NCBI RefSeq assembly: GCF_022513585.1
Contig: NZ_JAKWBF010000021.1
Span: 38,136-102,135 of the forward strand
DNA length: 64,000 nt
From: Gordonia gummivorans
GTDB taxonomy: Bacteria; Actinomycetota; Actinomycetes; Mycobacteriales; Mycobacteriaceae
Direction of reading: 5' to 3'
The notes beneath the pieces were generated by a model, which was given only the letters and a program-made list of their open reading frames with translations, did not search any database and was not told the DNA's origin. A program made the position numbers and the translations under genes. Shown here one piece after another: positions 51,731 through 60,582 of the stretch (the stretch's first letter is position 1; every line of letters starts with the position of its first letter).

Positions 51731-53538
51731 TGCGGCCGACCATTTCTCAACTCCAGCAATGGGATACGAACTCGATCGGCAGAGCTGCCGCCGCTGCGGG
51801 CAATGCCGCGTTCGCGCTCGACACCTCGCTCGACACGGTCGTGCGGTCGATGGATGACGCCCGCTTGTGGTTCGGTGCCACGCAACGCGCAGCGTCTACC
51901 CGCGTGACCCAAGAACAGGACCACGCTCACGAGGTGCGTAACGTTCTCCAGCAGATTGCCGACTCGGCCGCCGATGCCTGCACAGATCTCGCTCACATGC
52001 GTGACCATGTGCTGGGCAACGTGCAGATCGCCGAATTCCTCGGCTACCGCGTGTCCGACGCGGGCGATGTCGCCCTGCCCGACGGTTCGACCACCACCGA
52101 CACCGAGCAGTTCGCCACCGCGATCAGCGGTGGACTCGACTCGCTCGAGAAGTCCGACACCGCGTACGGACGTCAGATCTCCGACCTTGCAAGCGATCTC
52201 GCCGCCATGGTGAACGGCCAGCCCGATGTGACCATTCCGGGCGGCGAGAGGCTCGACCCCGATCAAGTGGTGGACATGTTGCGCCATCTGACGCCGGATC
52301 AGCGTCGGGCGATCCTGCGCCAGATGAGCCCGACCGACATTCGTCGAGTGATCCAGGCCGACCCCGAGGCGATGGGGAACATGGACGGCGTCGGATTCGA
52401 GTATCGAATCACGGCCAACGAGACCAACATTCGCGACGCGCTCGCGAACGAGATCCAGGCCGGACGCGGCACCGGACGCCGCGCGGATCAACTCCGCAAG
52501 ATGCTGGAACAAACCGCGGACCCGTACCCGACGGGCACGGACGGGACATCGGAGCGCCAGTTCCTCGTGTTCGAGAACACCGCGAACGGCCGGGTCGTCG
52601 AGATGATCGGCGCCCTACGACCAGGCACGCGCAACGCCACCGTGTACGTGCCGGGGACCGGAAGCAACCTCAGCGGCGTGGCATCGCCGGACCGGAGCAA
52701 CCGGAAGGCCGCGTGGAACCTCGCACACCAAACGGGCGGCCCGGTCATCGTGTACATGGACGGCGACCTCCCGCAGCGCATCGGCCACGAACACCTTCTG
52801 GATTCCCTGCGAAAGGGTCTGGGCTCCTCAGTGGCCGCCGTCCCGCAATTCGGCGCCGGACAAGCCCTTCTGCACGCCACGGCAGGTCTGTCCGGCAGCG
52901 CCGTCGACCCGCACTTCGCCGCGGACATGGCACCACGGCTGGTCTCCTTCGGCCACGAGCTCGACGTCGAACTGGCCGAGCATGCACCGGGCGCCAAGAC
53001 CACCTACATCGGGCATTCGTACGGCGGGTCGATCGTGGGTACTGCCGACCAACTCGGATTGCGCGCCGACAACATCATCTACGCATCGTCGGCGGGCACC
53101 GGGCTCTACGACGGCAATCCGACAAGTCCTGATACGCATAGATTCTCGCTGACGTTTCCCGGGGATTTCATCCATCACGTGCAATCACTGCCCGGCAATC
53201 CCCATGGCGCCGACCCTGATTCGGCCCCGGGCATCACCCGACTCGACACCGGCACGTATGAACGTGACGGCGTAACCCACGACTCGGGAGCACGGGCACA
53301 CGGCGACTACTGGGACGATCCGAATTCCACCGCGTTCCGCAACATGGTGAAGGTCATCACCGGGCAGCAGCCGGATCTCTACATCTACCGGGAGCCCGAC
53401 ACCGTCACCCCGCAACGGTTGGGGCATGACGTGCTCAACCCCGTCGACAAGCTGCTCGATGTCCTGAACGGACGCGACACCGCGTACGGATTGCTCAGTC
53501 CCGAATGGTCGAGGCTGCTCAGGTATTCCGAACGCTGA
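51730..53538 (+). CDS. DUF1023 alpha/beta hydrolase with ESX-type N-terminal domain
   Basis: 602 aa. Residues 1-150 are a helical bundle of the type found in type VII secretion substrates. The C-terminal part is a DUF1023 hydrolase with VYVPGTGSNLSGV and the nucleophile elbow IGHSYGGS (Ser430). A helical linker with TPDQRRAILRQMSPTDIRRV lies between. It is translationally coupled to the WXG100-like gene, so the pair is probably a secreted effector or cell-envelope enzyme and its partner. Substrate unknown. It overlaps the convergent permease gene by 20 bp. Confidence 0.8.
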   Translation: MRPTISQLQQWDTNSIGRAAAAAGNAAFALDTSLDTVVRSMDDARLWFGATQRAASTRVTQEQDHAHEVRNVLQQIADSAADACTDLAHMRDHVLGNVQIAEFLGYRVSDAGDVALPDGSTTTDTEQFATAISGGLDSLEKSDTAYGRQISDLASDLAAMVNGQPDVTIPGGERLDPDQVVDMLRHLTPDQRRAILRQMSPTDIRRVIQADPEAMGNMDGVGFEYRITANETNIRDALANEIQAGRGTGRRADQLRKMLEQTADPYPTGTDGTSERQFLVFENTANGRVVEMIGALRPGTRNATVYVPGTGSNLSGVASPDRSNRKAAWNLAHQTGGPVIVYMDGDLPQRIGHEHLLDSLRKGLGSSVAAVPQFGAGQALLHATAGLSGSAVDPHFAADMAPRLVSFGHELDVELAEHAPGAKTTYIGHSYGGSIVGTADQLGLRADNIIYASSAGTGLYDGNPTSPDTHRFSLTFPGDFIHHVQSLPGNPHGADPDSAPGITRLDTGTYERDGVTHDSGARAHGDYWDDPNSTAFRNMVKVITGQQPDLYIYREPDTVTPQRLGHDVLNPVDKLLDVLNGRDTAYGLLSPEWSRLLRYSER

Positions 53539-54805
53539 CGCCCGCGGTGCCACGCCACCCGCCGATCTGGTGCATGACGTGATAGATGACGAGTGCGGCG
53601 ATCGAACCGAGCGCGATCCCGCCGAACTCGAGATCACCGATCATCCACTGGAAGTCGGCGATACCGATGACCAGCGGGATTGCTGCGGTGAACTGGTTGA
53701 TCGGCAGACCGAAGTCGACTCGGTTCGTCACCCAGATGTGCACACCGATCACGCCGACGAGACCATAGAGCGCCGTGGTGACCCCACCGAGCACACCGGC
53801 CGGAATCGAGTTGATGACGGCACCGACCTTGGGCGACAGCCCGAGGAGAATGGCCGCGAGACCGGCAACCCAATAGGCCGCCGTCGAGTAGATCTTGGTT
53901 GCCGCCATCACGCCGATGTTCTCCGCGTAGGTGGTGGTGGCCGATCCGCCGCCACTGCCGGCGAGCATGGTGGCCAGACCGTCGGCCGCCAGCGCACGCC
54001 CGATGCGGCGGTCGTAGTCGACACCGGTCATCATGCCGACCGACTTCACGTGGCCGATGTTCTCCACCACGAGCACCAACACCACCGGCAAGAACAACGG
54101 GACCACCGAGAGGTGAAAGGTCGGAGTCTGGAAGTCCGGCAACCCAACCCACGACGCGGCGCCGATGGGAGCGGTGTCCACCTCGCCGCGCGCGAGCGCG
54201 AACAGATAGCCGAGAACGACGCTCGCGAAGATCGCCAGACGACCGATCAGGCCGCGGAACAAGACGACGCACAAGATCAGCAAGACGAGCACCACGGTCG
54301 CCGTGACCGCGTCCTGCGCATAGTTGTTCTTTGCACTCGGCGCGAGGTTGAGTCCGATGAGCGCGACGACGGTCCCGGTGACGATCGGCGGCATCAGCAC
54401 TTCGATCCAGCCGGTGCCGGCGACATGGCTGACGACGCCGATGATCACGAGAGATGCTCCGACGAAGACGATTCCGCCGAGTGCCGACGACTGACCGTGC
54501 GACGCCGTGGCGGCACCGACTGGCGCGATGATCGCGAAACTCGAGCCGAGGTAGCTCGGCAACCGGTTTCGCGTGATGACGAGGAACAGCACGGTGCCGA
54601 TACCGGAGAACAGCAGCGTGGTCGACGGCGGGAATCCGGTGAGCACCGGCACCAGGAAGGTCGCGCCGAACATGGCCACGACATGCTGCAATCCGATCCC
54701 GACCGTGCGCGGCCAGCTAAGCCGCTCCCCCGGCCCCACCACCTTCCCCACCCCGATCTCGTCTATCCGCTGCCACCGGAAGAACTGCCCTGGGCCATCG
54801 CTCAT
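53519..54805 (-). CDS. NCS2-family uracil permease (UraA-like)
   Basis: 428 aa with about 14 membrane segments. The substrate motif region contains VVENIGHVKSVGMMTG and the conserved GSGGGSATTTYAENIGVMAAT, as in UraA/PyrP proton-uracil symporters. ATG 54805. Transport of uracil rather than xanthine is inferred from the TTTYAEN segment. Convergent with the DUF1023 gene and divergent from nsrR. Confidence 0.9.
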   Translation of the reverse strand: MSDGPGQFFRWQRIDEIGVGKVVGPGERLSWPRTVGIGLQHVVAMFGATFLVPVLTGFPPSTTLLFSGIGTVLFLVITRNRLPSYLGSSFAIIAPVGAATASHGQSSALGGIVFVGASLVIIGVVSHVAGTGWIEVLMPPIVTGTVVALIGLNLAPSAKNNYAQDAVTATVVLVLLILCVVLFRGLIGRLAIFASVVLGYLFALARGEVDTAPIGAASWVGLPDFQTPTFHLSVVPLFLPVVLVLVVENIGHVKSVGMMTGVDYDRRIGRALAADGLATMLAGSGGGSATTTYAENIGVMAATKIYSTAAYWVAGLAAILLGLSPKVGAVINSIPAGVLGGVTTALYGLVGVIGVHIWVTNRVDFGLPINQFTAAIPLVIGIADFQWMIGDLEFGGIALGSIAALVIYHVMHQIGGWRGTAGVSVRNT

Positions 54806-54884
54806 CGCCTCAGTCTGCGGTATCGCCGTCCGTTACGCCGCGTCTGCGCAGAACGCCATGGAGTGACCGGGATCACCTGCATTA

Positions 54885-54901
54885 AATATGCATTTCATAT
54901 T
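54885..54901. promoter_or_regulatory. Palindrome upstream of nsrR, probable operator
   Basis: AATATGCATTTCATATT is a perfect 6-5-6 palindrome, 23 bp before the nsrR start, in an AT-rich island. It has the look of an NsrR site, so autoregulation of nsrR-hmp is likely. Its position also overlaps a plausible -10 region. Confidence 0.6.
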
Positions 54902-54923
54902 CCAATTATGGTTGACTCGCATC

Positions 54924-55433
54924 ATGCAGCTGACCCGGTTCACCGACATCGGACTCCGGGTCGTCATGCGCCTCGCGGCTGCCGACCGTGCGGATTCCAA
55001 GAAGCATTCCGACAGAAGAACTCTCACCACGCGTGATCTCGCCACCGAGCTGTCGGTGCCGTACACACATGTCGCCAAGGTGGTCAGCCGGCTGTCGGAG
55101 ATGGGCGTCGTGCATTCGCGGCGCGGCCGCAGCGGCGGTCTGATGATCACCGAGCTGGGGCGCGACGCCCGGGTCGGATGGCTCGCGGAAACCCTGGAGG
55201 GTCCGGGTGAGGTGGTCGACTGCAACAGCCCCGAACCATGCCCGCTACGCGGTGCCTGTCGCCTGCGTGGGGCATTGGCGCAGGCGCGGACAGCCTTCTT
55301 TCGAAGCCTCGACGATCAGGTCATCGCCGACCTCGTCGCCGACCCCACCGGCGCAGTACTGCTCGCGCTGCGCGCACCCCAAGTGACCCCAGACCACACC
55401 GCCGCGCGAGCGCGGGACCACACCGCAGACTGA
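54924..55433 (+). CDS. nsrR: Rrf2-family nitric-oxide regulator NsrR
   Basis: 169 aa. Winged HTH (residues 1-75) and cluster-binding Cys100, Cys106 and Cys112 (C-x5-C-x5-C), the spacing of NsrR iron-sulfur sensors. ATG 54924 (MQLTRFTDIGLR). It is followed by hmp on the same strand, and a palindrome precedes it: a self-contained NO-sensing and detoxifying operon. The C-terminal 25 residues are variable. Confidence 0.92.
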   Translation: MQLTRFTDIGLRVVMRLAAADRADSKKHSDRRTLTTRDLATELSVPYTHVAKVVSRLSEMGVVHSRRGRSGGLMITELGRDARVGWLAETLEGPGEVVDCNSPEPCPLRGACRLRGALAQARTAFFRSLDDQVIADLVADPTGAVLLALRAPQVTPDHTAARARDHTAD

Positions 55434-55499
55434 CGCCCGCACCCACAACGAGACTCGACCCGATCCACCGTGGACGGGCCAGATGGAACGGAGACAGCA

Positions 55500-56678
55500 G
55501 TGCTCACCGATTCTCAACGCGAAACCCTCGCCGCCACCCTACCCGCGGTCCAAGGCGCGCTCGGCGACATCACGCCCACGTTCTATCGACGGCTCTTCGC
55601 CGCGCACCCCGGGTTGCTCGACAACCTGTTCAACCGGACGCACCAGAAGACGGGAGAACAACCACAAGCGCTGGCCGGCTCGATCGCCGCCTTCGCCGCA
55701 CTTCAACTCGAGCCCGACGTGCGACGCCAACGGTTCATCATTGACCGCATCGCGCACAAACACGCCTCGCTCGGTGTGACCCGCGAGCAGTACGACGTGG
55801 TGCACGAGCATCTGTTTGCCGCGATCGTCGAGGTACTGGGTTCGGCAGTGACGCCGCCCGTCGCCGACGCGTGGGACCAATTGTATTGGGACATGGCCGA
55901 TCTCCTCATCACCGCCGAGGCCGATCTGTACGCCGGCGCCGGGGTCGAGTCCGGCGCGGTATGGCGCGACGCGCGGGTCGTCGAGCGGACACAGGTTGCA
56001 CCGGACACCATCGCGTTCACCGTCGCGGGTGTCGAGCCGCTACCGACATTCCGTCCGGGTCAATATATCTCGGTCCAGGTCGAACTCGCAGACGGCGCCC
56101 ACCAGATCCGTCAGTACAGCCTCACGGGCTCGCCCGACGCGACCACCTGGACGTTCAGCGTCAAGCTCGCGGGTGAGGTGTCCGGCCAACTGCACGAGCA
56201 GGTCTTCGAAGGCGACATCCTCCGCGTGAGCACGCCATTCGGCGATCTGGTTCTCCCCGAGGATGATTCGCCGATCGTGATGGCGTCGGCCGGCATAGGA
56301 TGCACACCGGTGATCGGCTTGTTGACCTCGATGAGCGCCGACCGTGATACACGGCCGATAACGGTGCTCCACGCCGACCGCTCGCGCAATCGGCAACCGC
56401 ATCGAGGGCAGCTCGCCGCTCTGGTCGAATCGCTGCCCAACGGCCGGCTGATCCAGTGGTACGAGCACGGTGCGGGTCATCTGACTTCCGAGCAGATCCG
56501 CGTCGGTCAGATGTCACTGAGCGGGATCGACGTCGATCCGACATCGCATGTGATGCTCTGCGGCCCTACCGGATTCATGGCGTCGGTCCGTGACGAGCTG
56601 CTCGATCGCGATTTCACCGAGGCGCGCATTCACTACGAGACCTTTGGGCCCGAACTCCTTCGGGCCGGCGCGCGATGA
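55500..56678 (+). CDS. hmp: Flavohaemoprotein, nitric oxide dioxygenase
   Basis: 392 aa. The globin domain (about 1-135) carries the proximal His in AHKHASLG; the FAD domain has RQYSLTGS; the NAD domain has SAGIGCTP and ends in ETFGPE. It converts NO and oxygen to nitrate. GTG 55500 follows GGAG at seven bases; GTG 55470 is a weaker option. Part of the nsrR-hmp-membrane protein operon. Confidence 0.94.
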   Translation: MLTDSQRETLAATLPAVQGALGDITPTFYRRLFAAHPGLLDNLFNRTHQKTGEQPQALAGSIAAFAALQLEPDVRRQRFIIDRIAHKHASLGVTREQYDVVHEHLFAAIVEVLGSAVTPPVADAWDQLYWDMADLLITAEADLYAGAGVESGAVWRDARVVERTQVAPDTIAFTVAGVEPLPTFRPGQYISVQVELADGAHQIRQYSLTGSPDATTWTFSVKLAGEVSGQLHEQVFEGDILRVSTPFGDLVLPEDDSPIVMASAGIGCTPVIGLLTSMSADRDTRPITVLHADRSRNRQPHRGQLAALVESLPNGRLIQWYEHGAGHLTSEQIRVGQMSLSGIDVDPTSHVMLCGPTGFMASVRDELLDRDFTEARIHYETFGPELLRAGAR

Positions 56679-57106
56679 GCTCCTCAGGCGCGATCGTCGT
56701 CGCAGCGACGTTCGTCTGGCTCGGCATGGTCCTTGCGATCTCCTTCATGGAGGCACCGCTCAAATTCCGCGCGCCCGGCGTGACCGTGCCACTCGGGCTG
56801 GGAATCGGCCGGATCGTCTTCCGGGCACTGAACGCGGCCGAGCTGGTGTGGGCGGTACTCGTCATCGTGGCCGTCGCCATCGGATCGTGGGCCGGAGTCA
56901 CCGTCCCGATCGCCGCCGGTGTGGCGTGCGGTGCACTGGCCCTGCAGCTGGTCGGGGTGCGGCCCGTTCTCACTCGACGGTCCGACCACATCCTGGCCGG
57001 AGAGGAAGCACCGCGCAGCCGGGCACACCTCGCCTACGTCGCCCTCGAGGTCGTCAAGGTCATCGCGCTGCTGTGGTTGGGAATGGCAGTGCTTGCCGCC
57101 AGCTGA
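56675..57106 (+). CDS. Four-helix membrane protein coupled to hmp
   Basis: 143 aa with four predicted membrane helices and MEAPLKFRAPGVTVPLGLGIGR between the first two. It overlaps hmp by 4 bp (ATGA), so it belongs to the nitric-oxide operon. No enzyme motif; a role in haem or NO handling at the membrane is inference from position. Confidence 0.72.
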   Translation: MSSSGAIVVAATFVWLGMVLAISFMEAPLKFRAPGVTVPLGLGIGRIVFRALNAAELVWAVLVIVAVAIGSWAGVTVPIAAGVACGALALQLVGVRPVLTRRSDHILAGEEAPRSRAHLAYVALEVVKVIALLWLGMAVLAAS

Positions 57107-57188
57107 CTCGAAGAGCTCGGCGACCAGGATTCTGACCTGCGGTAACGCGTTCGTCCACTCCGCTCCCGGAGGTGCCCGAGGCGCCAGC
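57104..57188 (+). repeat. Intergenic direct repeat, copy 1
   Basis: About 87 bp that recur at 57439-57528 with few differences; the shared part includes GACCTGCGGTAACGCGTTCG and GAGGTGCCCGAGGCGCCAGC. It starts at the last codons of the membrane-protein gene. The region 57107-57902 has no gene I can support. Confidence 0.7.
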
Positions 57189-57246
57189 CGAGGGATGGCC
57201 CCGAAGGGTAGGCGAACGGGCCACGTCAGCGAGCCACCGGACCACT

Positions 57247-57277
57247 GAAAGTAGGGGAAGGTTCTTCCCCTACTTTC
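57247..57277. terminator. Hairpin 1 after the hmp operon
   Basis: Perfect 14-bp stem GAAAGTAGGGGAAG / CTTCCCCTACTTTC with a GTT loop. Likely terminator of the nsrR-hmp operon; it is repeated 80 bp on. Confidence 0.7.
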
Positions 57278-57331
57278 TGCCCCTGCTTGTTGAGTCGCCC
57301 GCGAGAAGATTCGCGGGGAGGACTCCAGGAG

Positions 57332-57359
57332 TAGGGGAAGAGTTTCTTCCCCTATTTTT
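57332..57359 (+). terminator. Hairpin 2 with T-tract
   Basis: Stem TAGGGGAAGA / TCTTCCCCTA with a GTT loop followed by TTTTT, a textbook intrinsic terminator. A further stem, CCCGCGA/TCGCGGG, lies just before it at about 57298-57317. Confidence 0.75.
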
Positions 57360-57438
57360 CGTGGATCATCGTCGCCGCGCCGCGCTCCACAGCCCTATTC
57401 CCGCCTCCACGATCGTCGGCGACGCCGTCGAATGGACG

Positions 57439-57528
57439 CTGACTAGAAGAGCTCGGCGACCAGGGCTTCTGACCTGCGGTAACGCGTTCGGCCACTCCGC
57501 TCCCTGAGGTGCCCGAGGCGCCAGCCGA
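57439..57528 (+). repeat. Intergenic direct repeat, copy 2
   Basis: Second copy of the 57104-57188 unit. Between the copies are two related hairpins, so the arrangement looks like a duplicated or transposed intergenic unit. Downstream, 57530-57840 shows nothing I can assign. Confidence 0.7.
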
Positions 57529-57902
57529 GTGGCTCGAAGAGCTGGTGAGAGGACATTGTCAGCTCGCCCGGCCGTCGAGGCTCGCAAGCTCGCTCCTCTG
57601 GGCGGCGCCTCAGGCAGCGTGGGGTGGCCCTTCCCGCGTCCATCCGTCGAGTTGGGTGACCACCGCGCTTACCTGGGGAAATGCAGCCCGCAGCGGAGGC
57701 GCTCCGGACACTCTGTGTCCTGTTGGAGAATCTGTGTGCTGCAGCACACAGGTGAGCCGATTCGGCACAGGGTGTGGCCTGAGGGCACCCACAGGGCCGC
57801 GACACTGAGCTGTCCGAACGCGATGCGTACGGACACCTATATGCACCCGAGTTTATATACACACAGTTGCATAGTGCGCTGTTGCAGTGTTAGCGTCGGA
57901 TC

Positions 57903-58448
57903 ATGGCGCTCGAGCATGCGATCCTCGTATCCCTGGCCGAACGCCCCGGCACGGGGTACGAGATCGGTCAGCAGTTCGACCGGTCGATCGGCTACTTCTG
58001 GTCGGCAACCCATCAGCAGATCTACCGAACCCTGAAGAAGCTGCACACCGACGGACTCGTCAGCTTCGAGTCGGTGGCCCAGAACGGACGGCCGGACAAG
58101 AAGCTCTACACCATCTCCGACGACGGCCGAAAGGTGTTGGCGGACTGGGCGATGAGCCCCACACCCCTGCAACCACTGCACAGCGACCTCGGGGTCAAGC
58201 TCCGGGCCGCCGAGTTCGGCGATCTGGCTGCCATCATCGGCGAACTCAAGGCGCATCGGGACGAGCATCTCGCCCAGTTGGCCATCTACCAAGGCTTTGC
58301 CGCCGACTACTACCCCGACCCGACGTCGTTGACCGGACGAAAGCTGCACCAGTACTTGGTGCTCCGCGGCGGCCTTCGCCAGGAGCAGAGCTTTGTCGAT
58401 TGGTGCGACGAGGTCATCGAGGCCCTCGAACGCGAACTCTCATCCTGA
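57903..58448 (+). CDS. PadR-family transcriptional regulator
   Basis: 181 aa. N-terminal winged HTH (LEHAILVSLAERPGTGYEI through QIYRTLKKLHTDGLV) and the C-terminal helical dimerisation domain of the Vir-like PadR subfamily. ATG 57903. An AT-rich segment with TATATGCAC and GTTGCATAG (57838-57875) upstream may be its operator and promoter. The next gene, a FadH-like reductase 43 bp on, is the probable target. Confidence 0.87.
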   Translation: MALEHAILVSLAERPGTGYEIGQQFDRSIGYFWSATHQQIYRTLKKLHTDGLVSFESVAQNGRPDKKLYTISDDGRKVLADWAMSPTPLQPLHSDLGVKLRAAEFGDLAAIIGELKAHRDEHLAQLAIYQGFAADYYPDPTSLTGRKLHQYLVLRGGLRQEQSFVDWCDEVIEALERELSS

Positions 58449-58491
58449 CCACCACCCGACCGATCAATCCCCTGAGATGAAAGGCAACGCC

Positions 58492-60555
58492 ATGTCAGCC
58501 CACACGGCCGAGCGCAATCCGCACTTCCCCCACCTTTTCGAGCCGCTGCAGATCGGCGGCATGACCATCAAGAACCGCCTGGTCATGGGGTCGATGCACA
58601 CGGGACTCGAAGACCGGGTGTGGGACGCCGACAAGCTCGCCGCGTACTTCGCCGAGCGCGCGAAAGGCGGTGCGGGTCTGATCATCACCGGCGGCTTCGC
58701 CACCAGCCGCACGGGCGTGCTCTCCCCGGCCGGCGGCAAGCTGACCAACGTCCTCGAGGTCAAGCGTCACAAGAAGGTGACCCAGGCCGTGCACGACGAG
58801 GGCGGCAAGATCGCGATGCAGCTGATCCACGCCGGTCGCTACGGCTACAACCCGTTCAAGGTCGCCGCCGGGTCCGAACCGTCGCCCATCCACCCGTTCA
58901 AGCATCTGAAGATGACCGAGCCGATCATCTGGCACGTCATCCGTACCTTCGGCCGCTCGGCCAAACTGGCGCGTCAAGCTGGGTACGACGCCGTCGAGAT
59001 CATGGGCGGCGAAGGCTATCTCATCAACCAGTTCCTGTGCCCGCACACCAACGACCGCACCGACAAGTGGGGCGGAACCACCGAGAATCGGCAACGCTTC
59101 CTGGTGGAGGTCATCAAGGAGATGCGTCGCCAGGTGCCGCGCGATTTCCCGATCATCCTGCGCCAGTCCATCGCCGACCTGATCCGCAAGGGCCAGACGT
59201 GGGACGAGGTCGCGCTCATGGCGCGCAAGGCCGAGGAGCATGGCGTCGACGCCATCAACACCGACATCGGCTGGCATGAGGCGCAGGTCCCGACAATCGT
59301 CACCTCGGTGCCCCGCGGCGCGTTTGTGAAGTTCACCGAACGACTCCGCGACCAGGTGTCCATCCCCCTCATCGCCGCCAACCGCATCAATACCGCGGAA
59401 CTGGCCGAGGAAGTCCTCGAGCGTGGCCGCGTCGACGCCATCCAGATGGCTCGCCCGTTCCTCGCGGATCCGCAACTCGCGATCAAGGCACAAGAGGGAC
59501 GTTCCGACGAGATCAACACCTGCATCGGCTGCAACCAGGCGTGCCTCGATCACGCCTTCGTCGGCAAACACGTTTCGTGCCTTGTCAATCCGCAGGCCGG
59601 ACGCGAGACCACATTGCTTCTCGGTCCGACGCGTCGGGCCAAGCGGGTGGCGGTCATCGGCGCAGGACCGGCCGGCTTGTCTGCCGCGGTCGCCGCGGCC
59701 AAGCGTGGCCACAAGGTCGACCTGTACGAAGGCGGACCCAGCATCGGCGGCCAGTTCTCGATCGCGTCGCGCATCCCGGGTAAGGAAGAGTTCCGGGAGA
59801 CCATCCGTTACTTCACCCGGCAACTCGAGATCAACAACGTCAACGTCTTGCTGAACAAGCGAGTCACCGCCGATGAGATCATCGACGCGAAGTACGACGA
59901 CGTAATCGTCGCGACCGGCGTCACACCCAGAATCCCGAGCATCCCGGGCGTCGACCACCCGATGGTGATGTCCTACGCCGACGCCGTGCTCGGACGCCGC
60001 GAGATCGGCAAGCGGGTGGCCGTCATCGGTGCCGGCGGCATCGGCTTCGACGTCAGTGAATTCCTCACCACCGACGAGTCGCCGTCGCTGAATCTCAAAG
60101 AGTGGGAACAGGAATGGGGCGTCACCGAGGACGGCTCCAAACCCGGCTTCGTCACCAAGCCGCGGCCGCTGCCGGCCATCCGCGAGGTGTACCTCGTGCA
60201 GCGCAAGTCCGGCAAGCAGGGCAAGACGCTCGGCAAGACCACGGGCTGGGTGCACCGCGCGACGATCAAGATGAAGGGCGTCGAGCAGATCTCGGGTGCC
60301 CATTACGACAAGATCGACGACGCCGGACTGCACCTGAGTTTCCGTGACGAGGAAGGCAATGTCACCGATACCCGGATTCTCGAGGTGGACAACGTCGTCG
60401 TGTGTGCGGGCCAGGAATCGGTGCGCGAGCTGATCGACCCGCTCACCCTCGCCGGCGTCACCACGCACGTGATCGGCGGTGCCGACCTGGCCGCCGAACT
60501 CGACGCCAAACGGGCCATCCGGCAGGGTACCGAGGTGGCGGCGGGCATCGGCTGA
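58492..60555 (+). CDS. FadH-type 2,4-dienoyl-CoA reductase family flavoenzyme
   Basis: 687-aa FMN/FAD/4Fe-4S oxidoreductase. The Old Yellow Enzyme barrel (about 15-330) starts HLFEPLQIGGMTIKNRLVMGS; the cluster ligands are Cys344, Cys347, Cys351 and Cys363 (CIGCNQAC...VSC). FAD motif GAGPAG at 390-395, second nucleotide motif GAGGIG near 513. It probably reduces 2,4-dienoyl-CoA in unsaturated fatty-acid oxidation, but enoate substrates are possible. ATG 58492 has AAAGG seven bases ahead. Co-located with padR. Confidence 0.9.
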   Translation: MSAHTAERNPHFPHLFEPLQIGGMTIKNRLVMGSMHTGLEDRVWDADKLAAYFAERAKGGAGLIITGGFATSRTGVLSPAGGKLTNVLEVKRHKKVTQAVHDEGGKIAMQLIHAGRYGYNPFKVAAGSEPSPIHPFKHLKMTEPIIWHVIRTFGRSAKLARQAGYDAVEIMGGEGYLINQFLCPHTNDRTDKWGGTTENRQRFLVEVIKEMRRQVPRDFPIILRQSIADLIRKGQTWDEVALMARKAEEHGVDAINTDIGWHEAQVPTIVTSVPRGAFVKFTERLRDQVSIPLIAANRINTAELAEEVLERGRVDAIQMARPFLADPQLAIKAQEGRSDEINTCIGCNQACLDHAFVGKHVSCLVNPQAGRETTLLLGPTRRAKRVAVIGAGPAGLSAAVAAAKRGHKVDLYEGGPSIGGQFSIASRIPGKEEFRETIRYFTRQLEINNVNVLLNKRVTADEIIDAKYDDVIVATGVTPRIPSIPGVDHPMVMSYADAVLGRREIGKRVAVIGAGGIGFDVSEFLTTDESPSLNLKEWEQEWGVTEDGSKPGFVTKPRPLPAIREVYLVQRKSGKQGKTLGKTTGWVHRATIKMKGVEQISGAHYDKIDDAGLHLSFRDEEGNVTDTRILEVDNVVVCAGQESVRELIDPLTLAGVTTHVIGGADLAAELDAKRAIRQGTEVAAGIG

Positions 60556-60582
60556 CCGGGCCCGATACGGCTGGCGGCTACG

